DNA of 43,099 bases from UBA7332 sp051657165 (lineage in GTDB: Bacteria; Bacteroidota; Bacteroidia; Bacteroidales; UBA7332). This document shows, one piece after another, positions 8,175-17,115 of this stretch (the first letter of the stretch is position 1; the number at the start of each line of letters is the position of its first letter). Made by a program: the position numbers and the translations under genes. The stretch is from assembly GCA_051657165.1 (NCBI GenBank), contig JBOFKD010000074.1, forward strand, positions 1-43,099, written 5' to 3'. The notes under the pieces were generated by a model that was not told where the DNA came from, did no database searches, and was given only the letters and a program-made list of their open reading frames with translations.

Positions 8175-9299
8175 ATGAAATTTGTAGTATCAAGCACCGA
8201 TTTCTTAGCTCATTTGCAAACGATTGGCCGAGTTATTAACAGTAAAAACACAATTCCGATTCTGGATAGTTTTCTTTTTACTCTGGAGCAGGATGTGCTT
8301 ACAATAAAAGCATCAGACGGAGAAACAACTCTTGAAACATCTATGCGTGTAGCTGACGCAGAAGGTGGTGGTCTTTTTGCTATACCTGCGAAAATGCTTC
8401 TGGACCCTGTTCGTGAGCTACCTGAACAACCATTGGTGTTTGAAATCAATGATACAAATCTCGAAGTATTTATCTATTTCCAAAATGGTAAATATAATCT
8501 GATCGGACAAAGCGGTGAAACCTATCCGCAATCTCCGGAATTAAACGCGAGCAGTCTTAGTCTGATAATGGATGTTGATGCTTTGCTTAACGGAGTAACC
8601 AAAACATTATTTGCTACAGCTGACGATGAGCTTCGCCCGGTGATGAATGGTATTTTCTTTGACATGGATCAGAATTCTATCACTTTTGTAGCATCAGACA
8701 GTCACAAACTGGTTCGCTTTAAGAATACTGCGATTCATTCAGAAATGAAATCGTCATTTATACTTCCTAAGAAACCGGCGAATATGTTGAAAAACATTTT
8801 ACCTAAAGAAGAAGGGGAAGTGAAAATTCAGTTTGACGATCGCAATGCATACTTCACATTTTCAAGCTATCGCATGGTATGCCGCCTGATCGAGGGTCGT
8901 TTCCCTAATTACAATGCAGTAATACCTCAATCCTCACCGTTTAAACTGATTGTAGACAGAGTATTAATGATGGCCGCTTTACGTCGTGTCTCTCATTTTT
9001 CGAATCAGGCAAGTAATCTTGTTAAATTGCAGATATCAGAAAATCAAATTGTGATTTCTGCACAAGACATAGATTTCTCTACAGCAGCTGAAGAGAGATT
9101 ATCATGCCAGTATAATGATTCTCCGATAAATATCGGATTTAAATCATCATTCCTGATTGAGATTCTAAACAATATAAATTCAACTGAAATATGTCTGGAG
9201 CTTACTGACTCATCAAGAGCTGGTGTTATAACTCCACTGGAACAGAATGAAGGCGAAGATCTTCTGATGCTTCTGATGCCTATGATGTTGAATGACTAA
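8175..9299 (+). CDS. dnaN: DNA polymerase III sliding clamp (beta subunit)
   Basis: 374 residues, the usual clamp length, with three repeated clamp domains. Recognisable pieces are MKFVVSSTDFLAHLQTIGRV at the start, LDSFLF, FATADDELRPVMNGIFFD at the second-domain start and VIPQSSPFKLIVDR at the third. The C-terminus LLMLLMPMML is the typical hydrophobic end (family: PM-L/R). The dimeric ring tethers DNA polymerase to the template. It is followed 13 bases later by a 3'-5' exonuclease gene, forming a replication-linked operon. Confidence 0.97.
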   Translation: MKFVVSSTDFLAHLQTIGRVINSKNTIPILDSFLFTLEQDVLTIKASDGETTLETSMRVADAEGGGLFAIPAKMLLDPVRELPEQPLVFEINDTNLEVFIYFQNGKYNLIGQSGETYPQSPELNASSLSLIMDVDALLNGVTKTLFATADDELRPVMNGIFFDMDQNSITFVASDSHKLVRFKNTAIHSEMKSSFILPKKPANMLKNILPKEEGEVKIQFDDRNAYFTFSSYRMVCRLIEGRFPNYNAVIPQSSPFKLIVDRVLMMAALRRVSHFSNQASNLVKLQISENQIVISAQDIDFSTAAEERLSCQYNDSPINIGFKSSFLIEILNNINSTEICLELTDSSRAGVITPLEQNEGEDLLMLLMPMMLND

Positions 9300-9312
9300 A
9301 AAATAAATTCGT

Positions 9313-10083
9313 ATGCAATTAAACCTGAAAAATCCGATTGTATTCTTTGATTTAGAAGCAACCGGAATCAATATCACATCAGATCGAATCGTGGAAATCT
9401 GCTATGTTAAGATTTTTCCGAACGGAACTGAAGAGATTAAGACCAGACGTATTAATCCGGAAATGCCTATTCCGGCAGAAGCTACTGCTATACATGGCAT
9501 TACAGATGAAATGGTTGCTGATTGTCCTACATTTAAGGCTGTTGCAAAAAGTCTTGCTCAACAAATCGAAGGGTGTGATTTAGCAGGATACAACTCAAAT
9601 CGTTTCGATATTCCTATGTTAATGGAAGAATTCCTGAGAGCTGGAGTTGATATCGATTTGAGTAAGCGCAAATTTATAGATGTGCAAACGATCTTTCACA
9701 AAATGGAACAACGCACATTATCTGCGGCATACAAATTCTATTGCGAAAAAGAGTTGATCGATGCTCATAGCGCTGAGGCTGATACAATTGCCACCTATGA
9801 AATCCTTAAAGCTCAACTGGACAGATATCCGGAAGCTCTTGAAAATGATATGACTTTCTTGTCTGAGTTTTCCCGCCAAAACCGTAATGTAGATTTTGCA
9901 GGAAGAATTGTTCTCAACGACGATGATATAGAAGTCTTTAATTTCGGGAAATATCGCGGAAAACCTGTTGTTGATGTACTTAAAAATGATCCGGGATATT
10001 ATGGCTGGATCATGCAGGGTGATTTTACGCTGCATACAAAAAAGGTGCTTACGAACATCAAATTACGCGAATTCAGTAAATAA
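9313..10083 (+). CDS. DEDDh 3'-5' exonuclease (DnaQ-like)
   Basis: 256 residues. The exonuclease domain (about 8-170) shows all the DEDDh residues: Asp13 and Glu15 in FFDLEATG, Asp99 in NRFDIPML and His152/Asp157 in AHSAEADT. A second small domain (about 205-256, FNFGKYRGKPVVDVLKNDPG) resembles the DUF3820-type module found at the end of many Bacteroidetes DnaQ-like proteins. Position right after dnaN suggests a proofreading or repair nuclease, either the polymerase III epsilon-like subunit or a stand-alone exonuclease. Confidence 0.9.
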   Translation: MQLNLKNPIVFFDLEATGINITSDRIVEICYVKIFPNGTEEIKTRRINPEMPIPAEATAIHGITDEMVADCPTFKAVAKSLAQQIEGCDLAGYNSNRFDIPMLMEEFLRAGVDIDLSKRKFIDVQTIFHKMEQRTLSAAYKFYCEKELIDAHSAEADTIATYEILKAQLDRYPEALENDMTFLSEFSRQNRNVDFAGRIVLNDDDIEVFNFGKYRGKPVVDVLKNDPGYYGWIMQGDFTLHTKKVLTNIKLREFSK

Positions 10084-10096
10084 AAATCAAATTACC

Positions 10097-10166
10097 AATT
10101 ACAAGTTATAGATGCCTCTTCACTCTTCTTACAGAGAGAAAACCTCTGTAACTTGTAATTTTCTTT
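10097..10166 (+). terminator. Long hairpin terminator after the exonuclease gene
   Basis: A perfect 12-bp inverted repeat, AATTACAAGTTA at 10097-10108 and TAACTTGTAATT at 10149-10160, with an inner CAGAG/CTCTG stem, followed by TTTTCTTT. Confidence 0.8.
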
Positions 10167-10173
10167 ATAAGCT

Positions 10174-11376
10174 ATGCTGAAAGGTAAAAACATATTATTA
10201 GGTGTTACCGGTAGTATCGCAGCCTATAAAGCTGCAAATCTTATACGGCTTCTGGTAAAAAAAGGAGCAACAGTTCAGGTACTTATGACTCCTGCCGGAA
10301 AAGAGTTCATCACTCCTCTAACGTTGTCTACGCTTTCCGGACGACCTGTTTACAGTGATTTTTTTTCAGAGAAAGACGGACGCTGGCATAGCCATGTAAG
10401 CCTCGGGTTATGGGCGGATGCAATGTTGATTGCTCCGGCTACTGCATCTACTATGGGTAAAATGGCACATGGTATAGCAGACAACTTACTGGTTACTTGC
10501 TATATGTCATGCAAAGCTCCTGTATTTATTGCTCCGGCAATGGACCTTGACATGTACGCTCATCCGTCAACACATACAAATCTTGATCTTCTCCGTTCTT
10601 TCGGTAATCATATTATAGAGCCGGCAGCAGGAGAACTTGCAAGCGGATTAGTAGGCAAAGGCCGCATGGATGAGCCTGAGAATATTGTTGCTTATCTCGA
10701 AGATTATTTCGGTTCACGACAGGAACTTAACGGACGTAAAATAGTTATTACAGCCGGACCTACTTACGAAAAAATTGATCCGGTTCGTTTCATTGGAAAC
10801 TACTCTTCCGGGAAAATGGGATATGCTTTAGCTGAGAAATGCGCTGAAGCAGGAGCAGATGTAACACTCATTTCCGGACCTGTTGATTTAAAAGTCACAC
10901 ACCCGAATATCAAACGGATTAATGTAGAGTCTGCATCAGAAATGTATGACGCGACGATGGAAGCTCAACCTGAAGCAAATGCAGTGATTCTTTGTGCTGC
11001 TGTTGCAGATTTCACTCCTGCCTCTCATTCAGAACAGAAAATTAAACGCGAAAAAGACGATTTAGAAATCACTCTTAAACCAACGCGTGATATAGCAGCA
11101 GCAGTGGGAGCAAATAAAAAAGAAGGGCAAGTACTTGTTGGATTTGCTTTAGAAACTCAAAATGAAATTCAAAATGCTCAAAGTAAATTAGAACGAAAGA
11201 ATCTGGATTTTATCGTTCTTAATTCTTTAAATGACAAAGGTGCAGGTTTTCGTGTAGACACAAACCGCATCACTATTATTGAAAGAAATGGAACTCAGAC
11301 ATCTTTTGATCTGAAATCAAAATCTGAAGTTGCTACAGATATTATTTCTGTTCTTACTCAATACTTAACGCATTAA
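10174..11376 (+). CDS. coaBC: Bifunctional phosphopantothenoylcysteine decarboxylase/synthetase
   Basis: 400 residues. The N-terminal CoaC half is a flavoprotein with GSIAAYKAANLIR, the catalytic His region WHSHVSLG, and IAPAMDLDMYAHP in the place of the PxMNxxMW motif; the Asn is Asp here, a substitution I recall from other Bacteroidetes. The C-terminal CoaB half begins around residue 185 with the CTP-dependent ligase motif TAGPTYEKIDPVRFIGNYSS and GKMGYALAE. Together they make 4'-phosphopantetheine from phosphopantothenate and cysteine in coenzyme A synthesis. It leads a run coaBC-DUF4835-recN-rlmB. Confidence 0.96.
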   Translation: MLKGKNILLGVTGSIAAYKAANLIRLLVKKGATVQVLMTPAGKEFITPLTLSTLSGRPVYSDFFSEKDGRWHSHVSLGLWADAMLIAPATASTMGKMAHGIADNLLVTCYMSCKAPVFIAPAMDLDMYAHPSTHTNLDLLRSFGNHIIEPAAGELASGLVGKGRMDEPENIVAYLEDYFGSRQELNGRKIVITAGPTYEKIDPVRFIGNYSSGKMGYALAEKCAEAGADVTLISGPVDLKVTHPNIKRINVESASEMYDATMEAQPEANAVILCAAVADFTPASHSEQKIKREKDDLEITLKPTRDIAAAVGANKKEGQVLVGFALETQNEIQNAQSKLERKNLDFIVLNSLNDKGAGFRVDTNRITIIERNGTQTSFDLKSKSEVATDIISVLTQYLTH

Positions 11377-11433
11377 AAGATTTACAACAGATTTTCGGAG
11401 AGTCAATCTCTTTCATCTTAATCAGTAAAAGAT

Positions 11434-12333
11434 ATGCATCGTATTTTCTTTTCCGTTTTAGTTCTCTTTCTTACATTTTCAAATCTTGTAGCTCAGGAAC
11501 TGAAAGTGAAAGTTGATGTAAACAGTGACAAAATACAGGGGACGAACAAACAACCATTTCAGACTCTTCAGAATAAACTTACCGAGTTTATGAATGAACA
11601 GAAATGGAGCGATGCTAAATTTTCGAATAATGAAAAGATAGAGGCAACTTTCGTATTGACTCTTACCGAGGTCGATGGAGAAAATTATAAAGGTGAATTA
11701 CAGATTCAGGCGAAAAGACCTGTCTTCAATTCATCTTACAAAACTACTCTGCTCAACCTGCGCGATATAAATGTAGACTTTACCTTTCGGGAGTTTGAAC
11801 CTTTGCATTTTAATATCAATGCGATAGAAAGTAATCTCACCGCAATTATGGCATTTTATGCTTATTATGTCATGGGTGTTGATTTTGACAGCTTCTCTCC
11901 TCTTGGAGGTAGTCCTTTTTATCAGCAGGCACAAGCCATTGCGTCTACTCAGTTATCCTCCGGTGCTTCAGGATGGAATCCATCTGAGGGCAAACGTAAC
12001 CGGGGACTTCTTATAAAGGACGCTTTGGATGAGTCTTCTAAATCATACCGTGAGTTATGGTATAATTATCACAGGCAAGGACTTGATGAGATGAGTAACA
12101 GTGTTGAAAAAGGACGACTGAAGATCACCTCATCTCTCCCGACTCTGAAGCAATTACGATCAGATCGACCGATGACGACAATTATTGCGACTTTTGGTGA
12201 TGCCAAACTGGACGAAATTCCGGAAATATATTCTAAAAGTGGTAATGCAGAAAGAGAAGAGATATATAAATTATTATCCGAACTCTTCCCGACCCAGCGT
12301 AACCGGTTTGAATCTTTACGTACAAATCAGTAA
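11434..12333 (+). CDS. DUF4835 family secreted protein
   Basis: 299 residues starting with a signal peptide (about 1-20, ending LVAQE). The rest has a mixed alpha/beta pattern with NLRDINVDFTFREFEPLHF and the motif GVDFDSFSPLGGSPFYQQAQ, which marks DUF4835. The family is Bacteroidetes-specific, of unknown function, and is regularly found immediately before recN as here, only 6 bases from its start. Location in the periplasm or at the outer membrane is inferred from the signal peptide. Confidence 0.85.
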   Translation: MHRIFFSVLVLFLTFSNLVAQELKVKVDVNSDKIQGTNKQPFQTLQNKLTEFMNEQKWSDAKFSNNEKIEATFVLTLTEVDGENYKGELQIQAKRPVFNSSYKTTLLNLRDINVDFTFREFEPLHFNINAIESNLTAIMAFYAYYVMGVDFDSFSPLGGSPFYQQAQAIASTQLSSGASGWNPSEGKRNRGLLIKDALDESSKSYRELWYNYHRQGLDEMSNSVEKGRLKITSSLPTLKQLRSDRPMTTIIATFGDAKLDEIPEIYSKSGNAEREEIYKLLSELFPTQRNRFESLRTNQ

Positions 12334-12339
12334 CTTGAT

Positions 12340-13998
12340 ATGATTAAGTCTTTATACATACGTAATTTTGCACTAATCGATTCTCTTGAAATCGATTTTG
12401 ATAAAGGATTTACTACTATAACCGGTGAAACCGGAGCTGGTAAATCGATCATATTAGGAGCACTTTCGCTGATTCTCGGACAACGGGCAGATTCGAAAGC
12501 TCTTAAAAACTCAGAGATTAAAAGTATTATAGAAGGTCATTTCGATCTTTCGCTTTATTCATTAGAGTCTTTTTTTCATGAAAATGAAATAGAATATGAT
12601 GCGAAACACTGTATTCTTCGCCGTGAATTATTTCCCGGAGGAAAATCGCGCGCATTTATTAATGATACTCCGGTAAACCTGAACCAGCTGAAAGAACTTG
12701 CGACACAACTGATTGATATTCATTCGCAACATCAAAACCTGCTTTTATCAGATGCCGGTTATCAGCTTCGGATTCTGGATACGCTAGCCGGAACACTCAA
12801 CGATCTGGATATATACCAGAAAGCCTATAAAGATTACAAACAAGCAGCACGAAAACTGTCAGTCCTGAAAGAAGAGCTCACCCGAAACCGTCAGGAAGAA
12901 GATTACCTTCGCTTTCAGTTCGATCAGCTGAATGAAGCAAATCTTCAGGATGGAGAACAAGCTCAGTTAGAAACTGAATTGGATCAGTTAAATCATGCTG
13001 AAGAGATAAAAGGCGGATTATATAAAATATATCAACTTATCCGGGATGATGAGAACGGACTCATTAATCCCTTAAAGGAAACGGTCAATACGGCATCCTC
13101 GCTGACACGAGTTTTCCCAGCCGCCAAAGAGTTACTTGAACGGCTTGAAAGTAATCTTATTGATCTCAAAGATATTGCATCTGAAGCTGAAGGGAATGCT
13201 GATTCTATAGAATTTGATCCTGAACGGTTACAATGGATACAGCAACGACTGGATCTTATTTATACTCTTCAGCAGAAGCACGGAGTGAAAACCGAAGAGG
13301 AATTGATTGCGTTATATAATCAACTGGACGAACGTCTGCAATTAATGAATCACTCGGATGAACATATACTGCGGATTGAATCGGAACTCAGCAAGCAGAA
13401 AGAAGAACTCGTCCTACTGGGTGTAAACCTTTCCCAAAAACGAGCTCATGCTGCGATAGAAGTATCTGCGCAACTTGAGTCCCGTTTGATGAATCTGGGT
13501 ATGCCGAATGTGAAAGTTGAATTAGCATTCAAACGGAACGAAGAGCCTGCTGAGAATGGATTCGAACTAGTAACATTTCTGTTTTCAGCCAATAAAAGCA
13601 TGCCGCTTCTTCCTATTGCCGAAATTGCATCCGGTGGTGAAATCTCGCGCGTTATGCTAAGTCTTAAAGCAATGATAGCTGGTGCGACAGCGTTACCTAC
13701 TATCATATTTGATGAGATAGACACAGGTGTCAGCGGCGAAATTGCTGACAAGATGGGCAATATTATGGTTGAATTATCCGGCCACCTGCAAGTTATGAGT
13801 ATAACTCACCTGCCTCAGATTGCAGCTAAAGGAAATGCTCAGTTTAAAGTATATAAAACAGATACTGAAGAAACAACCACCACTCACTTACGCCGTCTGA
13901 AAAATGACGAACGTATTGATGAAATTGCACGTATGCTTAGTGGTGCTGTCATAGCAGACTCAGCACTGATTCATGCCCGTGAAATGTTGAAAAAATAA
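12340..13998 (+). CDS. recN: DNA repair protein RecN
   Basis: 552 residues, SMC-like. The N-terminal ATPase lobe carries the Walker A GETGAGKSII around residues 29-38, then IDIHSQHQN. A central coiled coil runs about 150-360 (many Leu/Glu/Gln heptads). The C-terminal lobe has the ABC signature EIASGGEISRVM, Walker B TIIFDEIDTGVSG and the H-loop SITHLPQIA. RecN acts early at double-strand breaks. Length is normal. Starts 6 bases after the DUF4835 stop. Confidence 0.96.
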   Translation: MIKSLYIRNFALIDSLEIDFDKGFTTITGETGAGKSIILGALSLILGQRADSKALKNSEIKSIIEGHFDLSLYSLESFFHENEIEYDAKHCILRRELFPGGKSRAFINDTPVNLNQLKELATQLIDIHSQHQNLLLSDAGYQLRILDTLAGTLNDLDIYQKAYKDYKQAARKLSVLKEELTRNRQEEDYLRFQFDQLNEANLQDGEQAQLETELDQLNHAEEIKGGLYKIYQLIRDDENGLINPLKETVNTASSLTRVFPAAKELLERLESNLIDLKDIASEAEGNADSIEFDPERLQWIQQRLDLIYTLQQKHGVKTEEELIALYNQLDERLQLMNHSDEHILRIESELSKQKEELVLLGVNLSQKRAHAAIEVSAQLESRLMNLGMPNVKVELAFKRNEEPAENGFELVTFLFSANKSMPLLPIAEIASGGEISRVMLSLKAMIAGATALPTIIFDEIDTGVSGEIADKMGNIMVELSGHLQVMSITHLPQIAAKGNAQFKVYKTDTEETTTTHLRRLKNDERIDEIARMLSGAVIADSALIHAREMLKK

Positions 13999-14009
13999 AA
14001 AAAATGAAA

Positions 14010-14026
14010 GAGTGCAGCTTGCACTC
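14010..14026 (+). other. Small hairpin in front of rlmB
   Basis: GAGTGCA, GCT loop, TGCACTC: a perfect 7-bp stem ending 12 bases before the rlmB start. There is no T-run, so it is not a terminator; it could affect rlmB translation. Confidence 0.4.
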
Positions 14027-14038
14027 ATACTATAAATT

Positions 14039-14776
14039 ATGGAAAAAAACGATTTTATCTTTGGCATTCGTGCCGTTATCGAAGCTATTAATGCAGGTAA
14101 AGAAATTGACCGTATCCTTTGTAAACGTGATTTGCAGGGTGATATCGCTAAAGAACTTTTCACTGCACTAAAAGGCACTGATATTCATGTTCAGCGTGTA
14201 CCTATGGAACGTCTGAACCGTATTACAATGAAAAATCACCAGGGGGTGATCGCTTTCATTTCACCGATTGCTTACGAAAAACTGGAACATGTAATCCCGG
14301 CCTTATACGAAGAAGGAAAAAATCCATTCATCGTTGTGCTTGACGGACTAACAGATGTTCGTAACTTCGGTGCTATTGCCCGTACATGTGAATGTGCAGG
14401 AGTAGACGCTATCGTGATTCCGCAAAAAAACAGTGTATCCGTAAATGCAGATGCTATCAAAACTTCAGCAGGAGCATTAATGCGTATTCCTGTGTGCCGC
14501 GAGTCATCAATCAAAGTAGCATTGACGTTTCTTCAGCAATCAGGATTCAAATTAGTTGCTGCTTCGGAGAAAGCATCCATTAACTATACAGAAGCTGATT
14601 ATTCAGCTCCTACGGCTATCGTTATGGGTTCTGAAGATATGGGTGTTTCCAGCGAATGTCTTCGCATGTGTGACGAAATGGTATCGATTCCTCAATTCGG
14701 CCAAATCGGATCTCTTAACGTATCAGTAGCTGCAGGTGTTATGATCTATGAGGTCGTTCGCCAGCGCGGTATTTAA
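14039..14776 (+). CDS. rlmB: 23S rRNA 2'-O-ribose methyltransferase, RlmB-like
   Basis: 245 residues of the SpoU/TrmH (SPOUT) family. An N-terminal substrate-binding domain (FGIRAVIEAINAGKEIDRIL) is followed by the knotted catalytic domain with motif 1 LDGLTDVRNFGAIARTCECA, motif 2 IVMGSEDMGVS and motif 3 IPQFGQIGSLNVSVAAGV. The arrangement best fits RlmB, which methylates a guanosine of the 23S rRNA; a related tRNA or rRNA target cannot be excluded. Downstream of recN with a short hairpin in the gap. Confidence 0.9.
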   Translation: MEKNDFIFGIRAVIEAINAGKEIDRILCKRDLQGDIAKELFTALKGTDIHVQRVPMERLNRITMKNHQGVIAFISPIAYEKLEHVIPALYEEGKNPFIVVLDGLTDVRNFGAIARTCECAGVDAIVIPQKNSVSVNADAIKTSAGALMRIPVCRESSIKVALTFLQQSGFKLVAASEKASINYTEADYSAPTAIVMGSEDMGVSSECLRMCDEMVSIPQFGQIGSLNVSVAAGVMIYEVVRQRGI

Positions 14777-14786
14777 AAAACTCTTG

Positions 14787-14820
14787 AATGCGATTTTTCT
14801 TTTTGAGAAAAATCGCATTT
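14787..14820 (+). terminator. Intrinsic terminator after rlmB
   Basis: AATGCGATTTTTCT pairs with AGAAAAATCGCATT over a short loop. Because the stem is A/T-rich at its top and followed by only three T, it may work in both directions. Confidence 0.75.
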
Positions 14821-14856
14821 CATATTAAATCATATCTCTAAAACACTAATTAAATT

Positions 14857-15234
14857 ATGAAAGAAGTAATCAGCACAAACAATGCACCTGCTGCTATCGG
14901 ACCTTATAGCCAGGCAATCAAAACAGGTAATATGGTATTTGTTTCGGGACAACTTCCGATTGATCCTGCAACCGGCGAATTTGCACCGGGTGGTATTAAA
15001 GAACAAACAGCTCAGTCTTTTGCTAATATTAAAGCGATCCTGGCTGAAGCAGGAGCTACAACAAATAACATTGTAAAAACAACTGTTTTATTGTCAGACA
15101 TGTCTTTGTTTGCAGAAATGAACGAAGTATATGCTTCAAACTTCGAAGGCACATTCCCGGCAAGATCAGCTTTTGCTGTTAAAACATTGCCTAAAAATGC
15201 TTTGGTTGAGATTGAAGTAATTGCTGCTCTGTAA
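14857..15234 (+). CDS. ridA: RidA family reactive imine/enamine deaminase
   Basis: 125 residues, near the normal length for YjgF/YER057c/UK114 proteins. Signature pieces are NAPAAIGPYSQAIKTGNMVF near the start, VSGQLPIDPATGE and the C-terminal FPARSAFAVKTLPKNALVEIE, which contains the substrate-binding Arg. The trimer hydrolyses 2-aminoacrylate and related enamines released by PLP enzymes. It stands between two terminators and is probably monocistronic. Confidence 0.95.
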   Translation: MKEVISTNNAPAAIGPYSQAIKTGNMVFVSGQLPIDPATGEFAPGGIKEQTAQSFANIKAILAEAGATTNNIVKTTVLLSDMSLFAEMNEVYASNFEGTFPARSAFAVKTLPKNALVEIEVIAAL

Positions 15235-15250
15235 GCATCTTAAGAAATTT

Positions 15251-15289
15251 AAAAAGGCGTTTATGAGTAAAATCATAAACGCCTTTTTT
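15251..15289 (+). terminator. Intrinsic terminator after ridA
   Basis: AAAAAGGCGTTTATGA pairs perfectly with TCATAAACGCCTTTTT, loop GTAAAA, followed by T. Confidence 0.95.
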
Positions 15290-15305
15290 ATGGAGTAAAC
15301 GGAGG

Positions 15306-15352
15306 CTGTCATAAATTTAAGACAGTGATTATCTTAGATTATCTTAGATTAT
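15306..15352. repeat. Short hairpin and 10-bp tandem repeat after ridA
   Basis: CTGTC (15306-15310) and GACAG (15321-15325) form a small dyad. ATTATCTTAG is repeated in tandem at 15328-15337 and 15338-15347 and started a third time. The segment is also just downstream of the minus-strand regulator gene that ends at 15399. Confidence 0.6.
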
Positions 15353-15398
15353 TTCAACCTCATTGTATCTTTCCTGACTAATTGAATCAAATAGATTT

Positions 15399-17012
15399 CT
15401 ACATTTGTTCAAAATAATGTACCAGATTATCATCTGTATCAAGTTCTAGTTTTCTTCTTAAACGATAACGGGCCATATTTACTGTTTTTGGACTTGAATC
15501 CAGTAACAAAGCTATTTCTTTACTCGTTAAATTTATACGCAGAAGTGTTGATAATACTATTTCATTCTTAGAAAGATCGGGATGCTTCTCTTTCAACCGT
15601 TCAATAAACTGCTCCTCAGCCTTATTTATCTCTGATGAAAAAATATTTGTTTTAATTTCTTTATCCTTAAAGCTCTTAATAAGAGCGATTATTGACTTAA
15701 TCTTTACTTTCGGATCAGTCTCAGATTTACGTTGAGCTTCTTGCAGAAGAGACAGAATATTATCAAGTAATTTATCTTTACTTTTCAGAAAGAACACGAT
15801 ATTTGTCAGTTCAGCTTTTGAAGTGTTTAATTGTTCAATCTCTTTACATAATTGAGATTCCTTCACTGCAAGCTCTTTTCTGATCTCATCTTTACTACGG
15901 ATCTCATTTTCCACATGAGTATTAAGTTTCTTTACTTTTAAAAGCAACAGATATAAGACAGATAAAATTATCAGAGTCAGAGAAAATACAATAGAGATTA
16001 GTAACAATCTTTTCTTCTGCTCAGATTGTAATATCCGGTTATTTTGCTTTTCATGATTCAATTGAGAAATAATTTCTCGTCTTTGTCCTGCCTCATACTC
16101 AATAGCCCTTATTCTAACTGCTGAAGCCAGTTCACGATCCATTTCACCTACTTTTTTAAGATCCAGAAAGGCCTTTTTATAATCACCTTCTGCCTCTGCT
16201 ATACTTATAGCTGTTTTCAGATTATCACGGATAAGAACAGGATTTGACAGAGAATCAGCTAAATGCTTAGACAACAAATTATATTTTCTGGCTTCTTTGT
16301 AGTCTTGCTCATGCAGATACAAATTTGCCAGATTATTGTAATTCTCAGCTAAAACCCAATATTCATTTTTAGTTTTTGCGTAATCGATTGCCTCATAAAG
16401 ATTAGCTATTGATGATTTATAGTATTCTGGTATCGTAGACATATTATTATATACCAGATACACTCCACCCGTATTATCTAATGCTTTATTAAACATCAGA
16501 GAATACTGGAATGCTATTTTTGCCAGATCATATTCTTTCGTAAGTACATAGTTTAAACCTTTCAGATTATGAGACCATGCCATACCTAATGTATCATTCT
16601 TCTGTTGATACATTAGAAATGCCTGATCATTATACTGATGGGATTTATTACTATCCTCCAGATAATAATAAACCGAAGCTATATGAGTCAGATAATCGGC
16701 TACCTGAAGTGTATCTCGCAGATTAATCAAATCAAAAGCATTCAGATAATGCTCCAGGGCAATATCATAATTACCATTCATTGCATAGATAGAAGCTCTG
16801 TTAGTAGCACTTTCGAATATATAAGTCGTATCACTTAGCCGGCATGCTTCATTATAAGCAGAATCCGCATACTTTAGTGCTGCCATAGGACTTTTATACA
16901 TTTCCTCTTTTACCTTTTCCACAAAAGACGAATAGCGTTGTTCTGCGTATGAAGATAAACCGGAGAACAGAACAAAAAATAATAAAAACGTTTTAAGACG
17001 ATGCATATCCAA
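15399..17012 (-). CDS. TPR-repeat membrane regulator with C-terminal HTH
   Basis: 537 residues. A signal peptide (about 1-23) is followed by tandem TPR-like repeats to about residue 300, one membrane segment near 335-358 (LLLISIVFSLTLIILSVLYL), a coiled coil about 360-440 and a LuxR-like helix-turn-helix at the end (about 485-530: LSKNEIVLSTLLRINLTSKE, then PKTVNMARYRLRRKL). Such one-chain sensors, with periplasmic TPRs and a cytoplasmic DNA-binding domain, are common in Bacteroidetes next to surface-structure operons. It lies 103 bases downstream of the left pilus operon on the same strand, so it may be read from the same transcript and control it; that role is inferred from position. The gap holds a GGTTAAAT/ATTTAACC dyad (17022-17057). 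Confidence 0.8.
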   Translation of the reverse strand: MDMHRLKTFLLFFVLFSGLSSYAEQRYSSFVEKVKEEMYKSPMAALKYADSAYNEACRLSDTTYIFESATNRASIYAMNGNYDIALEHYLNAFDLINLRDTLQVADYLTHIASVYYYLEDSNKSHQYNDQAFLMYQQKNDTLGMAWSHNLKGLNYVLTKEYDLAKIAFQYSLMFNKALDNTGGVYLVYNNMSTIPEYYKSSIANLYEAIDYAKTKNEYWVLAENYNNLANLYLHEQDYKEARKYNLLSKHLADSLSNPVLIRDNLKTAISIAEAEGDYKKAFLDLKKVGEMDRELASAVRIRAIEYEAGQRREIISQLNHEKQNNRILQSEQKKRLLLISIVFSLTLIILSVLYLLLLKVKKLNTHVENEIRSKDEIRKELAVKESQLCKEIEQLNTSKAELTNIVFFLKSKDKLLDNILSLLQEAQRKSETDPKVKIKSIIALIKSFKDKEIKTNIFSSEINKAEEQFIERLKEKHPDLSKNEIVLSTLLRINLTSKEIALLLDSSPKTVNMARYRLRRKLELDTDDNLVHYFEQM

Positions 17013-17021
17013 GTGAGTCTG

Positions 17022-17057
17022 GGTTAAATTGTAAAATTAAGGTATTTTTATTTAACC
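17022..17057. promoter_or_regulatory. Dyad in the gap before the TPR/HTH regulator
   Basis: GGTTAAAT at 17022-17029 and ATTTAACC at 17050-17057 form a perfect 8-bp inverted repeat just upstream of the regulator start at 17012. Spacing of 20 bases would suit an operator; it is a candidate only. Confidence 0.35.
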
Positions 17058-17115
17058 TGAGTGCGAATTACCTCCGGAAATAAAAATAAAACACAAAAAA
17101 TAGTTAATTAATTAT